Assembly (NCBI RefSeq): GCF_014699005.1
Contig: NZ_JACWZY010000002.1
Location: 124,001-188,000 of the forward strand
Direction of reading: 5' to 3'
Source of the DNA: Spirosoma profusum
GTDB lineage: Bacteria > Bacteroidota > Bacteroidia > Cytophagales > Spirosomataceae
DNA: 64,000 nucleotides
A model generated the notes under the pieces. That model had not been told where the DNA came from. It was given only the letters and a program-made list of their open reading frames with translations, and did no database searches. The translations under genes were made by a program, and so were the position numbers. Below, one piece after another: positions 17,281 to 25,988 of the stretch. Within the stretch, counting starts at the first letter, position 1; each line of letters starts with the position of its first letter.

Positions 17281-20178
17281 ATGAATCGGATTTTATTACT
17301 ACTCATTTTCGCCCTCTGCGGCACGCTCACTCAGGCCAGAGACAACACAACGGGCATCATTAGGGGAACCATCCGCGACGAAAAAACAAAGGAAGCCCTC
17401 ATCGGCTGCACCGTACGTATCGACGGAACACAACTAGGCGTTACCACTGACATCGAAGGAAATTTCAGCATCCCAAACGTACCAGCTGGTTCCCAGAAAG
17501 TAGTTATCTCCTACGTATCATACAAGACTAAAGAAATTGCGAATGTTCGGGTTGAATCGGGAAATACGACCGTAATCGATACAGAATTAGAAACTGAAGG
17601 AAAGTCGCTTCAGGAAGTGGTTGTTCGGGCCAATAAATCAACAAATACTGAAATAGCCGTTATCACCGAAATTAAGCAATTGAAGCCGATTGCGGTCGGT
17701 ATTTCGGCGCAGCAAATCGTTAAATCGCAGGATCGCGATGCGGCAGCGGCCATCCGTCGGGTGCCGGGCGTGAGTATTCTGGACAACCGCTTCGTACTGG
17801 TACGTGGCTTGGGCGCTCGTTATAACTCCGTATTAATCAACGACGTAATCGCACCATCAACGGAAGTTGAAACCCGCTCTTTCTCGTTCGACCTGATTCC
17901 GAGCAATATCCTCGATCGGATGATTGTTTACAAATCGGGTTCAGCGGATATGCCGGGTGATTTTGCTGGTGGCGTTGTAAAAATCTTTACCAAACGCCGT
18001 CCCGACCGTAACTTTCTCGACGTTGGTTTTACCCTTGGCTATCGCCCCGGCACTACTGGCCAGCAGGTGCAGACGCACGATCGAGGTGGTTTGAGTGCTC
18101 TTGGTTTATGGTCGCCCAACCAAACCATACCAACTAGTTTTGCTCAAAATTCAGGTGAATTCAATGCATTAGGCGCTCCTCAACGAGCCGCTTATGCAAA
18201 ACTGTTGCCTAACTCCTGGGGTTTAGTGCCAACTACGGTAGCGCCCGATATTCGGTTTGCGCTCAACACGGGTCGGAGATTCGATATTGGTGCTATTCAG
18301 GTGAGTAACATCACCAGCATCAACTACAGCCTGACCAATCAGTTTGCTGATATTGACTTCAGCGTTTATGACAACGGGGCTACGGCCAACGTTTATGCCC
18401 AGAATTATAAGGATGCCAACTACGCTCGTCAGTCGCGGTTGGGTATTCTGCACAACTGGTCGCTACGTTTCTCACCGACGTTTACACTCGAGTGGAAAAC
18501 GCTTTTCAACCAGCTTGGCAATCAGGAGACGGTAGTACGTCAGGGCCAGAATTTCGATTCTAACGCCGACATTCGGAGCTATTCACAGCGATTCGAGAAC
18601 CGAAGCATCGGTACGACGCAGCTTGCCGGCGAACATAAACTGAGCGATTTAACGAAACTGAACTGGGTAGCTGGTTATGGTTATTCGGGTCGTTGGGAGC
18701 CTGACTGGAAACGGGCGCGCTACCAGGCACCGCTGAATAGTGGTTCGTCGGGTGTGTACACGCTGGTGACGCCCCTGACGCCCAACCCAATCGACCTGGG
18801 CCGTTTCTATTCGAAACTGAACGAGCATACGATTTCGCTGGTCGGAAACTATGAACACACATTCGGCAACCCAACTGATCGCGAACCCAATCGTGTTCGT
18901 GCAGGTATCTATGGCGAAAGCCGCAACCGGGATTATGCCGCTCGTTTCTATGGTTACCAGAACGTAACAGGCACTGGCGACGTAACATCGAACGTAACGC
19001 AGCAGCCTATCAATTCTATTTTCTCGTTGGCTAACGTAAATGGCCAGCCGGGTGGTTTTTCGCTGCTGGACGGTACGTCGGATCTTGATTCATATCGTGG
19101 CGAAAACACCTACGGAGCCGCTTACGTCAGTGGCGATTTGAATATTGGTTCGCGTACCAACGTAACGCTGGGTTTTCGGGGTGAATATAACGTACAAGGC
19201 TTGCGGATACAGCGACGCGGTGTTGATCAGCAACTGGTTAATCGGCAGATTTTCAGCCCACTGCCATCGGTCAACGTAACGTATAAACTAAATGATCGCC
19301 ATAATCTGCGGCTAGCTTATTCGGCTACTGTAAACCGCCCCGAACTTCGTGAGTTGGCTCCGTTCCAGTATTTCGATTTCAACATGCTGGCCGTGGTTAT
19401 CGGTAATACGCAGTTGACAACCGCAAGTATTCAGAATATCGACGCCAAATGGGAGTTTTACCCAACACAGAACGAGCTGATTTCGGTGACGGGTTTTTAT
19501 AAGCAATTCAAAAACCCGATCGAGACATTCCTGCTGCCCACGGGTAACGGCTTTAACTACACCTTCATCAATGCTCCCTCGGCCCGGAACTACGGCGTAG
19601 AAGTGGAAATCCGTAAAGGTTTCCAGTCGTCGGGAAGTGTCTTCCTTCAGAACTTACAGGTAGTAGCCAACGCGTCGATCATCAACAGCCGTGTTACGTT
19701 GGGTGAGTCGGTGAAAGCACCGGATGCTACGGGCAATACGCAGGATGTAAACCTGACCAATCTGGCTGATAAAGAACGACCACTTGCCAACCAGTCGCCC
19801 TACCTGATAAACGGCGGTCTGTACTACGAAGCACCAAAATCGGGCGTTCAATTTAACGTACTGTATAACGTTTACGGAGCACGCATTTTCGCGGTGGGAA
19901 CACGTAACAACCCAACCATTTACGAATTGCCCCGGCACGCTATCGATCTGAATATCAGCAAGACATTTAATAAAAAGCTGGAAGTTCGATTCGGGGTGCA
20001 GGACTTGCTGAATCAGGCCGTCCGCTACGCGCAGGACTTCAACGGCGATGGTAAAATCGGTAGTGATCTTACCTCACAGACCGTCAGTGCCGATCAGGTT
20101 TTCCGGAGCTTCCGTCGTGGGCAGTACGTAACGCTGAGTGGTATTTACACCTTCGGTCGTCGGCCCATCATTCCTTAA
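17281..20178 (+). CDS. TonB-dependent receptor with carboxypeptidase-regulatory-like domain
   Basis: 965 residues with a signal peptide ending near TQARD. A carboxypeptidase-regulatory-like domain at about 25-110 (GTIRDEKTKEALIGCTVRI) precedes a plug with RRVPGVSILDNRFVLVRGLG and FSFDLIPSNILDRM. A beta-barrel fills the rest, with TonB-receptor features such as NLRLAYSATVNRPELRELAP. It is not of the SusC subtype: there is no SusD and no VVVVGYG-type SusC box. The next gene, an IPT/TIG lipoprotein, starts 22 bases later and is the likely surface partner. The imported substrate is unknown. Confidence 0.92.
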   Translation: MNRILLLLIFALCGTLTQARDNTTGIIRGTIRDEKTKEALIGCTVRIDGTQLGVTTDIEGNFSIPNVPAGSQKVVISYVSYKTKEIANVRVESGNTTVIDTELETEGKSLQEVVVRANKSTNTEIAVITEIKQLKPIAVGISAQQIVKSQDRDAAAAIRRVPGVSILDNRFVLVRGLGARYNSVLINDVIAPSTEVETRSFSFDLIPSNILDRMIVYKSGSADMPGDFAGGVVKIFTKRRPDRNFLDVGFTLGYRPGTTGQQVQTHDRGGLSALGLWSPNQTIPTSFAQNSGEFNALGAPQRAAYAKLLPNSWGLVPTTVAPDIRFALNTGRRFDIGAIQVSNITSINYSLTNQFADIDFSVYDNGATANVYAQNYKDANYARQSRLGILHNWSLRFSPTFTLEWKTLFNQLGNQETVVRQGQNFDSNADIRSYSQRFENRSIGTTQLAGEHKLSDLTKLNWVAGYGYSGRWEPDWKRARYQAPLNSGSSGVYTLVTPLTPNPIDLGRFYSKLNEHTISLVGNYEHTFGNPTDREPNRVRAGIYGESRNRDYAARFYGYQNVTGTGDVTSNVTQQPINSIFSLANVNGQPGGFSLLDGTSDLDSYRGENTYGAAYVSGDLNIGSRTNVTLGFRGEYNVQGLRIQRRGVDQQLVNRQIFSPLPSVNVTYKLNDRHNLRLAYSATVNRPELRELAPFQYFDFNMLAVVIGNTQLTTASIQNIDAKWEFYPTQNELISVTGFYKQFKNPIETFLLPTGNGFNYTFINAPSARNYGVEVEIRKGFQSSGSVFLQNLQVVANASIINSRVTLGESVKAPDATGNTQDVNLTNLADKERPLANQSPYLINGGLYYEAPKSGVQFNVLYNVYGARIFAVGTRNNPTIYELPRHAIDLNISKTFNKKLEVRFGVQDLLNQAVRYAQDFNGDGKIGSDLTSQTVSADQVFRSFRRGQYVTLSGIYTFGRRPIIP

Positions 20179-20200
20179 TTGCTTACTAATCAATTACCAT

Positions 20201-21919
20201 ATGCTAACCAAAGTAATGTTGTCTATGAGTCAAATGAAACGATGGGCTTTGCTGCTCATTCTAGGAGTCGGATTTGTTGGATTCATAGCAGCGTGTAAGA
20301 ACGAAGAAGCGCCTGCGCCAATACTCAGCGTTACGGGCATCAGCCCAACATCAGCACCTGCTGGAACAACCATTGTCATTACGGGTACAAATTTCAATGC
20401 TACGCCAGCCAGCAACACGGTTGCCTTCGGTAACGTACCAGCTACGGTTGTTTCGGCCAGCTCAACACAATTAGTTGTAACGGTTCCAGCGAATGCCGGT
20501 AGTCCTGTTTCAGTATCGGCCAATGGCTCTACGGCACAAGGGCCAGCGTTTACGGTGAGTGCCAAGCCAGTGGTTTCGGTGGTTGGTTCGATTTCGGTCA
20601 ATACAACCTGGACGAATACAAGTGTTTATCTGATAAAAGGGTTCGTGCGCGTGAAAAGCGGTGTTACGTTAACCATCAATCCAGGTACGGTAATTAAAGG
20701 TGGTACTGTCGATGATGATCCAGATGGAGCCAAGCGGGGTGGTACGTTAATCGTAGAGCAGGGCGGTAAACTGGAAGCAGTAGGAACGGCCCAGCAACCT
20801 ATCATTTTTACATCAAGCAAAGCCGCTGGTCAGCGTAAATATGGCGATTGGGGTGGTATTGTTCTGATTGGTAAAGCTCCTCACAACCGGCCTGCCAGCC
20901 AGGCTCCGGAAGGTGGTATCGGTGGCCAATTAGGTGCTTTCACCGATGCAGCTGATAATTCCGGTACGTTAAAATATGTACGTATTGAGTTTGGTGGTAT
21001 TTCGTTAACGAGCGAAGCCAACAGCGAAATCAACGGATTGACGCTCTACGGCGTTGGCTCGGGAACGACCATCGATCACATACAAGTGTCCTATAGCGGT
21101 GATGATTCATACGAATGGTTCGGCGGTACGGTAAATGCTAAATATCTGGTGGCTTATCGTGGATTTGATGATGACTTCGATACCGACTGGGGTTTCACCG
21201 GTAAAGTACAGTTTGCGCTGTCGATCCGTGACCCGAAAGTAGCTGACCAATCGAGTTCGAACGGTTTCGAATCAGATAACTTCAACTCGGGTGAAAATGC
21301 GGCCGGAACACCTTTGTCAGCCAATAATGGCTTGCCTCTCACCCAGCCAACTTTCGCCAACGTAAGTAGCTTCCTGACGGATGGCGCTCCTAGCAATGCG
21401 TCTACAGCCAGCTCGGGTGGTAGCGGTCCGTATCAGTCGGCCATGCACCTGCGTCGGAATACGGCCATTAGCATCATCAACTCGGTTTTCGTGGGTTGGC
21501 CAGAAGGATTACGTTTAGACGGTACAGCTACTGGTACGTATATAAATTCCACAAACGGAAGTCTTGAAGTAGCTGGCGTGACCATCGCCAATTCACTAAC
21601 GGCAGTGAGAGGAGCAGGTGCCATCACGAACGATCAGGCTACAGCGTACTTCAACGCGGCTGCTCGTAAGAACACGATTATCGCTTCGGCTGATCTGGCG
21701 TCGCTGCTGCTGAATTCGGCTACGTTTAATCTGGCAGCCCCGAATCCGCGTCCGCAGGCATCGTCTCCATTGCTGGTGGCTGCTAACGCCATTACAGGTG
21801 GCAAAATTGCTGATACGTTCTTTACGGCTGCTCCATACCGGGGCGCTTTCAATGGCACAGATAATTGGCTCGAAGGCTGGACCAACTTCGATCCACAAAA
21901 TACTGACTACGATAAATAA
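20201..21919 (+). CDS. Surface lipoprotein with IPT/TIG domain and beta-helix-like body
   Basis: 572 residues from the ATG at 20201; in-frame ATGs at 20225 and 20234 are alternatives closer to the signal peptide. The leader ends FIAAC, a lipobox. An IPT/TIG domain spans about 35-115 (ISPTSAPAGTTIVITGTNF). The body has GVTLTINPGTVIKGG, GGTLIVEQGGKLEAVGTA and GDWGGIVLIGKAP, typical of a right-handed beta-helix-like secreted family in Bacteroidota. The C-terminus closes with WLEGWTNFDPQN. It probably serves the receptor just upstream as a surface binding or capturing protein. Confidence 0.8.
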   Translation: MLTKVMLSMSQMKRWALLLILGVGFVGFIAACKNEEAPAPILSVTGISPTSAPAGTTIVITGTNFNATPASNTVAFGNVPATVVSASSTQLVVTVPANAGSPVSVSANGSTAQGPAFTVSAKPVVSVVGSISVNTTWTNTSVYLIKGFVRVKSGVTLTINPGTVIKGGTVDDDPDGAKRGGTLIVEQGGKLEAVGTAQQPIIFTSSKAAGQRKYGDWGGIVLIGKAPHNRPASQAPEGGIGGQLGAFTDAADNSGTLKYVRIEFGGISLTSEANSEINGLTLYGVGSGTTIDHIQVSYSGDDSYEWFGGTVNAKYLVAYRGFDDDFDTDWGFTGKVQFALSIRDPKVADQSSSNGFESDNFNSGENAAGTPLSANNGLPLTQPTFANVSSFLTDGAPSNASTASSGGSGPYQSAMHLRRNTAISIINSVFVGWPEGLRLDGTATGTYINSTNGSLEVAGVTIANSLTAVRGAGAITNDQATAYFNAAARKNTIIASADLASLLLNSATFNLAAPNPRPQASSPLLVAANAITGGKIADTFFTAAPYRGAFNGTDNWLEGWTNFDPQNTDYDK

Positions 21920-22007
21920 TCGGTCTAACGGTGTCGGGTAGGGTGCTGGTGTAGTCAGGAATTGGCCCTATCGCAGACAGAATTAATCTCAATATTGGTG
22001 TCGCAAG

Positions 22008-22038
22008 AAAAGGCCAGCGCTTTGCACTGGCTTTTTTT
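22008..22038 (+). terminator. Intrinsic terminator after the IPT/TIG lipoprotein gene
   Basis: A GCCAG/CTGGC stem (22013-22017 and 22027-22031) is extended by an A-run on the left and followed by seven T residues. It lies about 90 bases after the lipoprotein stop and just before a gene on the opposite strand. Confidence 0.7.
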
Positions 22039-22058
22039 ATGCACATTCATGCAAGATG

Positions 22059-22598
22059 TTATCTTAATACAGCTGGCCCTTTATCAGTTAACGTATTTAC
22101 CAGGAGCGAAATAGTAAGCGTACTATACCCAATGAACATAACAGGAGCTAGGTATCGAAAATAGAATTTCCATGAGTAGGTACCAATGATGTATTTATCC
22201 CAGTAATTCGCAAATGAGTAATCAGGAAATTCGGTCAATAGATAGCGAACCGATTCTGTAAAAGGATTAAAAATTACAAAAGCAAGAAGCATCACGGGTA
22301 AGAAACTGAGTTCATATCGAGCGATTGTTGACCAGGTTGAATCAATCAGTTCGATTTTCAACCAACGACTCATGTAATACGTTAGTAACGATAAAATGAA
22401 AACCGTAACCATTTCAGGAAGCAAACTATTTCTGATGAGTAAACCAGCGTAAGCGAATAAACCACCAGACCGGCTTAAGATTGCTAACTTGGCCTCATAA
22501 GCATAAATCCAGGATATGGTTTCAAATAAAACTATAAGGATAATCAGCACAAGTACGCCATACGTTAAAAAGCTACGGAAAGAGCGAATGTTATTCAT
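22059..22598 (-). CDS. Small integral membrane protein of unknown function
   Basis: 179 residues, ATG start, with four hydrophobic segments (near 14-35, 58-77, 95-112, 145-165). The order and the stretch NYWDKYIIGTYSWKFYFRYL remind me of the N-terminal membrane module that precedes LytTR DNA-binding domains in some Cytophagales regulators. No LytTR domain follows before the stop at 22059, and no such frame is visible downstream. It could be a stand-alone sensor module or a decayed regulator; I cannot decide. It ends in unstructured NTLTDKGPAVLR. Confidence 0.55.
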   Translation of the reverse strand: MNNIRSFRSFLTYGVLVLIILIVLFETISWIYAYEAKLAILSRSGGLFAYAGLLIRNSLLPEMVTVFILSLLTYYMSRWLKIELIDSTWSTIARYELSFLPVMLLAFVIFNPFTESVRYLLTEFPDYSFANYWDKYIIGTYSWKFYFRYLAPVMFIGYSTLTISLLVNTLTDKGPAVLR

Positions 22599-22637
22599 GA
22601 TTTGATCAATTTATAGAACATACAATCTCTACTGAAT

Positions 22638-23822
22638 TTAGTAAATCCTGAACTGTAATCGATACGTCGAGGGCCTAAGATTACCACGTAGCAACAATTG
22701 ACCGGCTTCGGCATTGCCGGTTAACGTAATAATATGCCCTGGTTGAATAGTCACTACGTCGCAGGCCAGCGGTAAACGGCTGGATGACCAAAGGCTGGTC
22801 GTTTGCCAGTTTCCGGAGCCAGTACTTACAAAACTAGTGCAATTGATAAAAGCGCCGACATGATTCGAGATGTCAATCTGAATGCGTCCGGTGTTTGTGT
22901 AACGGGTTAACAAATTACCGGATTGACGTACCGGCCCTACGAAAGCTGTTCCGGGATTACTCGGATTGGGGCGTGGACGAAACGGAGCAACTCCATTATT
23001 CGGTTCTGTTGCCGAATATTCATATTCACCCCAGCTAGTGGCTTCGTGGCCATATAGCCACGCCCCGTACCAGGCATAGGCAAACAAAGGTGCTACCTGT
23101 GTATCAGTTGCATTGGCCTGCGCCAGACTATTAGTTGTACATGACCAGATGCGAAAACCAAGTTGCTGACGATAGCTCTCGACCAGCGCAGCTTTGGGTA
23201 TCCAGTCTCCGGGATTGGTGTATGAACCTAAACTAATCAGAAAACTTTCGGACAGATAAGCGTCACGGCTGTCGATTGGCGTACCAGCTCCCGTCGGATT
23301 ATACGTGGGATTTATCTGCTGTCCAAAAATTTCATCAGGTTTATTGCCGTTCACAACAACCGAAAGCGACTGTGCATGAGCATATTGAATAGCGCCATTC
23401 ATTCGTGCCCGACTCACGCCATAATCATATTCAACATCATCAAAGAATATACCATCTACACCCATCGCTTTCCATTCCAAAATACGGGTTTCTATTTCGG
23501 CTGTCGAGTGGTTTTGCAACGGTGGTGTGACGCCTAGATCAATATAGCCATAGAAACGTACTGAATTTGTAGCAGCATTGGTCATCAGATTTTGAGTGAA
23601 AACATGATCTTTATGGACTGCTTTTTCCAGATCCCTTCCGAGCACAACGTAATTATATTGAGCCATAGAAGCAGCTACCTTTGAAAGCTCGCGGTTATTT
23701 TCTGACAGGTTGAAGCTGGACGGATACCCGTTATAAATCATTAATCGCTTGGGGGTAGTTTGAGCGGAGACTGGCTGCACCAGGAGCCAGCTAATGCAGA
23801 AGCTGAATAAAAGTCGTAGCAT
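22638..23822 (-). CDS. Secreted GH114-like TIM-barrel protein with C-terminal beta domain
   Basis: 394 residues with a signal peptide ending near VSAQTT. The N-terminal 260 residues look like the GH114/TM1410 type of TIM barrel: RLMIYNGYPSS, FYGYIDLGV, and GVDGIFFDDVEYDYG with clustered acidic residues. Then comes SLSVVVNGNKPDEIF. GH114 enzymes cleave alpha-1,4-linked galactosaminoglycans, but the similarity is by motif only. The last 70 residues (GNWQTTSLWSSSRLPLACDV, ITLTGNAEAGQLLLRG) form a small repeat-type domain seen at the end of many secreted Cytophagales proteins. I see no T9SS-type C-terminal signal. Confidence 0.65.
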   Translation of the reverse strand: MLRLLFSFCISWLLVQPVSAQTTPKRLMIYNGYPSSFNLSENNRELSKVAASMAQYNYVVLGRDLEKAVHKDHVFTQNLMTNAATNSVRFYGYIDLGVTPPLQNHSTAEIETRILEWKAMGVDGIFFDDVEYDYGVSRARMNGAIQYAHAQSLSVVVNGNKPDEIFGQQINPTYNPTGAGTPIDSRDAYLSESFLISLGSYTNPGDWIPKAALVESYRQQLGFRIWSCTTNSLAQANATDTQVAPLFAYAWYGAWLYGHEATSWGEYEYSATEPNNGVAPFRPRPNPSNPGTAFVGPVRQSGNLLTRYTNTGRIQIDISNHVGAFINCTSFVSTGSGNWQTTSLWSSSRLPLACDVVTIQPGHIITLTGNAEAGQLLLRGNLRPSTYRLQFRIY

Positions 23823-24189
23823 GGGTAGAAGCAGTGAAAAATGTCTATCAAGATAGCAACTATGAATGTATAGTCAATGATTGTAAAACAACTTAAACTG
23901 TTGATTGATCGATAATAAGTTCAGGATATAGTGACGCAACCTAAATGATTGCTTATCGAATAGATTGTCTATAGTACTAGTATATTTAATTCCTTTATTT
24001 ACCTTTGCTCGCAAACGTATTAAAGACTGCTATTTTTTAATCTATAAATACGATAGGATTCATTGACTTTATAACGAAACAAATTCTGTCTAATTTTTTC
24101 TTAAAATAACGCAGTCTCGACTACGTAGTTTTTGCCTTAGCCTTGTCTATTGTTAAATCCTTAACCCAGAGTGGCTACTGCCCTAATCT
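23823..24189. other. AT-rich divergent intergenic region
   Basis: 367 bases separate the GH114-like gene and the sigma-factor gene. It is markedly AT-rich and contains a TACCTTTG element at 24000-24007. I see no gene and no long hairpin. Confidence 0.55.
24000..24007 (+). promoter_or_regulatory. Candidate -7 element upstream of the sigma-factor gene
   Basis: TACCTTTG fits TAnnTTTG. It lies 183 bases before the sigma-factor ATG, so it would imply a long leader. No well-spaced -33 TTG was found. Confidence 0.35.
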
Positions 24190-24894
24190 ATGCAAGCTAC
24201 TTTTACCGTTAACAAGTCTGATAATGATGCTGCTCCACCGATAAGGCCCTATTCAGAGCAGGAGCAACCCGTCGCCAGTAGGTATCGGGACGATGGTCAT
24301 TTGCCTGATAATGAACTGTTTATCCGGCGAACCTTCGACGAAAATCCGCAAGCGGGCTGTAAGCTGCTGTTCCAGTTGTACTACAAGCCCATGTGTACGC
24401 ACGCAGTACGGTTTGTGTATTCCAAAGAAATCGCGGAAGACCTCGTTTCGGATGTTTTTTATACGTTCTGGAATACGCAGGCATTTAAGTCCGTAAATCG
24501 GTCGTTTCGGGCGTACTTATTCCGGTCAGTTCGCAATAGTGCCTATAATTATCTGGCCAATGAATTCAGGAAATCAGCTCCGTTGGATTCCGCTGGTCAT
24601 CAGGTAGTTGCTCAATCGGATGGCCCTGAATCCATTACGTGTTACAACGAACTGTATGGCAAGATTGATGAGCTGGTGGCTTCGCTGCCGCCCCAGTGTC
24701 GGAATGCCTTTATTCTCCATCGATTTGAAGGAAAACGGGCGAAAGAAATTGCCAGCCAGATGGACGTATCGGTACGTACCATTGAAGTTCACATCGCCAA
24801 AGCGCTTGCTACGTTGCGCGACGGACTCAAAAATCAGTGGTTGATCGTACCGCTGACGTTGTGGCTTCAAAACTGGGCAGAAACTCTCCTCTAA
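24190..24894 (+). CDS. ECF RNA polymerase sigma factor, FecI-like
   Basis: 234 residues, longer than usual because of about 45 unstructured N-terminal residues; only this ATG precedes the first domain. Region 2 lies near 60-125 (LLFQLYYKPM, KEIAEDLVSDVFYTFW, FRAYLFRSVRNSAYNYL). Region 4 lies near 160-210 (LPPQCRNAFILHRFEGKRAK, VSVRTIEVHIAKAL). The FecR-type anti-sigma gene follows after 57 bases, then a SusC with an STN domain, which is the full FecIR-type surface-signalling set. It should transcribe the SusCD-sulfatase genes when the transporter binds ligand. Confidence 0.93.
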   Translation: MQATFTVNKSDNDAAPPIRPYSEQEQPVASRYRDDGHLPDNELFIRRTFDENPQAGCKLLFQLYYKPMCTHAVRFVYSKEIAEDLVSDVFYTFWNTQAFKSVNRSFRAYLFRSVRNSAYNYLANEFRKSAPLDSAGHQVVAQSDGPESITCYNELYGKIDELVASLPPQCRNAFILHRFEGKRAKEIASQMDVSVRTIEVHIAKALATLRDGLKNQWLIVPLTLWLQNWAETLL

Positions 24895-24951
24895 GGTATC
24901 ACTACGTGCGCTCCGCTAAATTTTTCGCTACCTAAGAACCTCCCGACGTTT

Positions 24952-25965
24952 ATGACACCTGCTGACCATAAAGCACTTCTTTTCGCTCATTTCGCTAATA
25001 AAACGACTCCCTTGCAGTGTCGGATGATTGACGAATGGCTGAAAGATGAAGCGAATCAGGAGCGATACTATGCCTGGCTGGTTGAGTGGGAAAATCAACT
25101 GCCCATTTATCAGCCCGAACTGGAAACTCCGCTCGCCAGGTTTGAAAACCATATGAAAACGCACTCGGTTGAGGGCGTACAGGAACCAGCCGCCGAAGTG
25201 ACTGAAATATCGATTGAAACCGCATCACGAGCGAATTTTGGATGGATGGCCGCTGCTGCCGTGTTTGTATTGCTGGCACTCGGCGGCTGGCTTAATCGCA
25301 GCAGGCTTTTCTACCAGACGTATCAAACTGCCTACGGTGAAACCCGCACCATTCGATTAACAGACGGAAGTACCGTAACACTCAATGCACATTCATCGCT
25401 ACGTGTTCCGCGCTTCGGATTCGGCATCCGTTCGCGTGAGGTGGACTTATCAGGTGAAGCTTTTTTCGCGATGCAACACCGGGCCGACGATCAGAAATTC
25501 ATTGTCCAGACGCCCAACGGATTTAACGTAATCGTACATGGAACGGAATTTAACGTATCGGCCCGCACCCATCGCGCCAATGTCATGCTTCATAAAGGGA
25601 GTATTCAGATGGATTATGCGCTGGGAAATACCCGTCAGCAACTCATGCTGAAACCCGGTGACGTAGTAACCATGAATCGCCACAGCCATCCGCAATTACG
25701 TCACCATGTCTGGACGCAGCCGTATCTGGCCTGGAAAGACCATCGGTTTATTTTCGATCACATGACATTGACTGATTTCGGCCAGCTCGTGACCGATACG
25801 TATGGTTTGCGCGTAGAAATAGCCTCGCCCACGCTGGCCCGACGAACGCTGGTTGGATCTTTACAGGCTACCAGTGTGGATGAATTATTGCAAACCGTAT
25901 CGGAGCTTTTCGACCTGAGTGTGGTCAGACAAGCTAATAGCGTGATTTTAAAAGAAAAAGAATAA
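24952..25965 (+). CDS. FecR-type anti-sigma factor
   Basis: 337 residues. A short cytoplasmic N-terminus (about 1-95) precedes one transmembrane segment (FGWMAAAAVFVLLALGGWL). The periplasmic FecR domain follows (AYGETRTIRLTDGSTVTLNA, VIVHGTEFNVSA). The C-terminal domain from about 260 (RFIFDHMTLTDFGQLVTDTY) matches DUF4974, typical of Bacteroidota members. It should hold the sigma factor at the membrane and sense the STN domain of the SusC protein encoded 23 bases downstream. Confidence 0.93.
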   Translation: MTPADHKALLFAHFANKTTPLQCRMIDEWLKDEANQERYYAWLVEWENQLPIYQPELETPLARFENHMKTHSVEGVQEPAAEVTEISIETASRANFGWMAAAAVFVLLALGGWLNRSRLFYQTYQTAYGETRTIRLTDGSTVTLNAHSSLRVPRFGFGIRSREVDLSGEAFFAMQHRADDQKFIVQTPNGFNVIVHGTEFNVSARTHRANVMLHKGSIQMDYALGNTRQQLMLKPGDVVTMNRHSHPQLRHHVWTQPYLAWKDHRFIFDHMTLTDFGQLVTDTYGLRVEIASPTLARRTLVGSLQATSVDELLQTVSELFDLSVVRQANSVILKEKE

Positions 25966-25988
25966 CAACCGATTTCCTCAATTGCTCA

